From Desulfocapsa sp. (GTDB taxonomy: Bacteria; Desulfobacterota; Desulfobulbia; Desulfobulbales; Desulfocapsaceae): a stretch of 35,217 bases of DNA. Position numbers and translations under genes: made by a program. Shown here in pieces: positions 32,192 to 35,217 of this stretch; position 1 is the stretch's first letter, and each line of letters opens with the position of its first letter. The stretch spans positions 1-35,217 of the forward strand of contig JAQYVF010000049.1 in NCBI GenBank assembly GCA_030145625.1, in the 5' to 3' direction. The notes beneath the pieces were generated by a model. The model was given only the letters and a program-made list of their open reading frames with translations, did not search any database and was not told where the DNA came from.

Positions 32192-34416
32192 CCTTTCTCT
32201 TCATGATAGTAATCTACATAACTTGAGTATTCCGTGGAGTTCTTTTTTATACCGTTGAGGACGATACCCAGGATATTGGATTGAACTTCGTGCATCTTTT
32301 TTAGTCCTGATTCCAGCATATCATAGGTGGTTTTGCCGCTGCGTGTGACCAGGATGGTTCCGTCTACCAGTTTATTCAGCGGGAGGCTGTCGGTTACACT
32401 CTGCACCGGTGGTGAATCGAGAAGGACGAAGTCAAACATCTTCAGCATCTCATCGATAAGCAGCTTCATTTTGTTTGAGTTGAGAAGCTCGGCAGGATTG
32501 GGAGGGGTGGGGCCTGAAAGGATGAGGGCAATTGCCTCGTCCGGAACGGATTTGAGAAGATTCTTGTCCCTGCTTCCTGCCAGGTAGTTACTTAGACCGT
32601 GGGAGTTGGGGACGCCAAAAATGGAGTGTATTCGAGGTCTTCGCATATCGCAGTCAATGATCAGTACTTTTTTATTGTTCTGGACAAGGATTCTCGCCAA
32701 GTTGCATGTAGTGGTGGTTTTTCCTTCCTGCGGGCCCATACTGGTGACGAGTATGGAGCGTGGAGGATGGTCTGCGGTTGAGAGCAGGAGTGAGGAACGT
32801 ATAAGGCGGTAACTTTCTGCCAGCGGCGATAAGGAATTTTTCAGGAGAGAGGTCTCGATATTTTGAGATTTCTCCTGCACTTCTTGTACCGAGCCGAGAA
32901 CTGTCAGGCCAAAGCGGCGTTCAAGGTCATTGCCGTCCTTCACAGTATTGTCAAGGTATTCAATGAAAAAGGCAAGTCCGACTCCTCCAAAGAGTCCAAG
33001 AATAAGGCCAAGGGCCAGGTTGCGTTTTTTGCGGGGTTTGGCAGGAAAGAAAGGGAGATCTGCTTTTTTTACCACCCAGATTTTAACATCTTGCGACTGT
33101 TCGGTGACTCCTGCCTTGTTGATGCTCTCTGTCAGGGCATCGTAGAGAACCCGGTTCATATCAACCTCCCGTTTCATGATGGAGTATTGCATAAACCGCT
33201 CGTTGATGTTGAGCATTTCTTGTTTGGTGTTTGCCAGTAGCTGTTTCAGGTTTTCTTCTCTGGTCTTGGCAAGGTCATAGGAGTTGCGAGTCGAATCGAT
33301 GATTCTGTCGATCTCATATTTTTTCTCTTGTAACAGCTGATCAAACTCGGCCTTGGCGTTGATCATGGTTGGGTGTTTATAGCCGTATTTTTTGGAAAGA
33401 TCTTTGATTTTCTGCTCTGTTGTGAAAATCTTTTCGCGTAGACTTTGCAGAACAGTGTTGTTGGCAAATATTGAAATCGTTTCGATATTCTTGTAATTGT
33501 CGCCATAATTTTTTATCTGGGCATAAATAGATTCATATTCTTTTTGTTCTGCCTGGGCCTTGGAGAGCTGGGAACTGAATTCAGCAAGCTTTTGCGGGTA
33601 AACAGCCAATTTGTTTTCAACCGTTACCAGGTCATTTTGCCGCATGTACTGCTGTAGACCCAGTTCTGAATCTGCAAGTTTTTTTCGTTCTTCGCCAGCT
33701 TTACTTGTCATCCACTGCAGGGAATAGTTGCTGGTGGCAAGTTTGATCTCCAGGATTTCATCCATGTAGGCCTGGACCACTGCATTGACAACAAGCTTGG
33801 CCATTGCAGGATGTTTATTGCTGTAAAGGATATAAACGGTTTTGGTATTGGCTACCGGTGTGATGGAGAGATTGCCTTGAATCATTGCGGCAATGATGTC
33901 GGCATCAGTTATTGGCTCTGTTGTTACTGACAGGAGTGCATCACCTTTGAGGGGAACTGTTTCCTGGTTTGTGGTGTCCGAGGTAAGAAGATCTGTAAAA
34001 AAGTTTGTAACCCCGTTTTTCAGTGATGAGAGATAGGTGAAGAGGCCATCTTTCCTAGGTTCGAAAAAATAATGTTTATATTTGCTGTCCAGTTGCAGTT
34101 GTTTAACTACTCTGCGGCAGACATTGATGCTGCGAATTAACTCAAATTGGGTGGTTAGAAAATCAGGATCCCAGTACATTCGATTGCTATCTAACGAGCT
34201 GGGACCGATATTTTTTTCAATAAGGACCTGAGATGCTGCAGTATAATAAGGAGTGGCAGTATAGGTGGCGATGAAAACCGTGAGGAAGGTGATAACCAGG
34301 AAAGTAAGAACAGTCATTTTCCGTTTGCTGATGACACGGATATAGTCGCGAAGGTGGATTGCCTGTTCTTGATTCTGTGGTAAATTGGACTGTTCAGGGG
34401 AGAAAGTGTTTTGCAT
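32188..34416 (-). CDS. Wzc-like polysaccharide co-polymerase / tyrosine autokinase
   Basis: This protein of about 742 residues has a Wzz-type N-terminal domain between two membrane segments (VLTFLVITFLTVFIATYTA and NLALGLILGLFGGVGLAFF), with long coiled coils between them. A BY-kinase domain follows: Walker A GPQEGKTTT, Walker A' VLIIDCDMRRPR, Walker B FVLLDSPP. The tail STEYSSYVDYYHEEKG holds the autophosphorylated tyrosines. It controls polymer length and export together with Wza and the phosphatase at 30397. The frame extends to a TTG at 34482, but the ATG at 34416 (MQNTFSPEQ) is preferred. Confidence 0.92.
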   Translation of the reverse strand: MQNTFSPEQSNLPQNQEQAIHLRDYIRVISKRKMTVLTFLVITFLTVFIATYTATPYYTAASQVLIEKNIGPSSLDSNRMYWDPDFLTTQFELIRSINVCRRVVKQLQLDSKYKHYFFEPRKDGLFTYLSSLKNGVTNFFTDLLTSDTTNQETVPLKGDALLSVTTEPITDADIIAAMIQGNLSITPVANTKTVYILYSNKHPAMAKLVVNAVVQAYMDEILEIKLATSNYSLQWMTSKAGEERKKLADSELGLQQYMRQNDLVTVENKLAVYPQKLAEFSSQLSKAQAEQKEYESIYAQIKNYGDNYKNIETISIFANNTVLQSLREKIFTTEQKIKDLSKKYGYKHPTMINAKAEFDQLLQEKKYEIDRIIDSTRNSYDLAKTREENLKQLLANTKQEMLNINERFMQYSIMKREVDMNRVLYDALTESINKAGVTEQSQDVKIWVVKKADLPFFPAKPRKKRNLALGLILGLFGGVGLAFFIEYLDNTVKDGNDLERRFGLTVLGSVQEVQEKSQNIETSLLKNSLSPLAESYRLIRSSLLLSTADHPPRSILVTSMGPQEGKTTTTCNLARILVQNNKKVLIIDCDMRRPRIHSIFGVPNSHGLSNYLAGSRDKNLLKSVPDEAIALILSGPTPPNPAELLNSNKMKLLIDEMLKMFDFVLLDSPPVQSVTDSLPLNKLVDGTILVTRSGKTTYDMLESGLKKMHEVQSNILGIVLNGIKKNSTEYSSYVDYYHEEKG

Positions 34417-34512
34417 GGTGTGTCGCAAGAGGTGGAAGGTAAAATAAGTGAAGAAACTGAAATAGTTGCTTGGCTTCACCAAGGAGTAACGGGTTTCTTT
34501 TTAGATATCTCT

Positions 34513-35217
34513 TTAAAAAAAACTTTCGGGTACTACAATGATATCATTTGCGATAACCGGGGTGTTCAGGTCGACTTTTTCAAGTATGGTCTTTGTATTA
34601 TCAACAAGACGGATAATGCGAACACTGGAACGAGATGCCTTGCCGGTAAATCCACCGGCAAGGGCAATAAGATTGAGCACCGTTGCCTCATTGTCGCAGG
34701 GATAGGCGTCAGGGTCATCGACTTCTCCCGTCACATAGCACGTGCCCCCCTTGGAGATATAGATGGTGTCTCCATCCTGGATGATGATGTTTTGACTGAT
34801 GTTGCCGCCTTCTACCAGTGATTTTATATTGAGGACTATGACTTCCTGTTTTCCGTCTTGAACTCTTTTGATAGTGGCAGTATCTCCGGAGCCTTCTTTT
34901 AACCCGCCTGCCTGTGAGACAATTTCGAGAAAGGTGGAGGAGCCGCGCAATTCGGCAATCCCGGGTTTATTAATGTGGCCGAGAATAACAGCTTTTTTGC
35001 TCCGAAATTCTTCGATGAAAATATTGACTTGGGGGTTGATGATGTAGCCGTCTGCCAGGAGGCGTGAGAGTTGAGCTGAAACATCAGATGTCTTCATCCC
35101 TTCCACTTTTACCTGACCCAGGAGCGGCATGACTATATAGCCGTTTTCGGTGACTCGCACTGTGGTTTTCAGATCGTCGTGATCATAAACGGTTATCTTG
35201 AGGACATCGCCAGGACC
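34513..35217 (-). CDS. Wza-like polysaccharide export protein (partial, runs off the window)
   Basis: The frame is open to the right edge; the first visible residues GPGDVLKITVYDHDDL are the start of the Poly_export domain, so the signal peptide and N-terminus lie outside. Three soluble ligand-binding beta-grasp (SLBB) type stretches follow, including KKAVILGHINKPGIAELRG near the middle and CYVTGEVDDPDAYPC further on. It forms the outer-membrane channel for the polymer and works with the Wzc-like kinase that starts about 97 bp downstream. The GTG at 35160 is an internal codon rather than the start. Confidence 0.9.
   Translation of the reverse strand, partial: GPGDVLKITVYDHDDLKTTVRVTENGYIVMPLLGQVKVEGMKTSDVSAQLSRLLADGYIINPQVNIFIEEFRSKKAVILGHINKPGIAELRGSSTFLEIVSQAGGLKEGSGDTATIKRVQDGKQEVIVLNIKSLVEGGNISQNIIIQDGDTIYISKGGTCYVTGEVDDPDAYPCDNEATVLNLIALAGGFTGKASRSSVRIIRLVDNTKTILEKVDLNTPVIANDIIVVPESFF

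Noticed and set aside
32863-33240. Plus-strand ORF opposite the Wzc-like kinase
   Set aside because: It is wholly antisense to a clear kinase gene, with no ribosome-binding site and no family match.

Overview
The window reads as an extracellular polysaccharide (EPS/capsule) locus of a Gram-negative bacterium. The outer-membrane export protein Wza and the Wzc-type autokinase at the right end support this. The mix of ferredoxin-type FrhB proteins, a radical SAM protein and many decaying mobile remnants would fit an anaerobe such as a Desulfobacterota (deltaproteobacterial) species, but that placement is a weak inference. Apart from two toxin-antitoxin modules at the left end, every convincing gene is on the minus strand, so the locus is transcribed from right to left. 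No tRNA, rRNA or CRISPR array was seen.

Layout from the right, in the direction of transcription. Positions 35217-28054 hold the export and assembly core: wza (cut by the window edge), a Wzc-like tyrosine autokinase, a REP-associated transposase (RAYT) module, a CpsB-type PHP phosphatase, and an O-antigen ligase/Wzy-like protein with a C-terminal repeat region. Next comes a secreted propeller-like protein (26739-28004).

Positions 26565-19052 hold a lasso peptide biosynthetic cluster: a PqqD-like recognition protein (B1), an ABC exporter (D), a decayed second B1, an AsnB-like lasso cyclase (C), a 48-residue precursor peptide (A, 21651-21797), a 58-residue companion peptide, an HPr-kinase-like peptide kinase (K), and a nucleotidyltransferase (N). 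The precursor has the lasso leader signature (Y-x-x-P, G, Thr at -2), a Gly1 core with Asp8/Asp9 for ring closure, and a C-terminal Ser-Ser that suits the kinase. This resembles the paeninodin-type A/C/K/N/B/D arrangement, but no B2 leader peptidase is in the window.

Positions 18966-18411 are a graveyard of a GT4 glycosyltransferase and probably an IS3-type orfA. Positions 18332-2969 hold the sugar-assembly half of the EPS locus: two FrhB/pyruvyltransferase pairs, three GT4 glycosyltransferases, a Wzx flippase, a Wzy-like polymerase, a PAPS sulfotransferase, a hexapeptide acetyltransferase, a radical SAM/SPASM protein and another nucleotidyltransferase. Together they suggest a Wzx/Wzy-dependent polymer carrying pyruvyl, acetyl and sulfate groups. 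The initiating glycosyl-phosphate transferase is not in the window.

Positions 1-2912 are an accessory edge on the plus strand: hipBA and a Phd/ParE module, with a broken nucleotidyltransferase remnant between them. Two dispersed repeat families are present: a GTAGGTTGGG/CCCAACCTAC palindrome linked to the RAYT gene, and a GTAGGAGCGGATTCATCCGC inverted pair.
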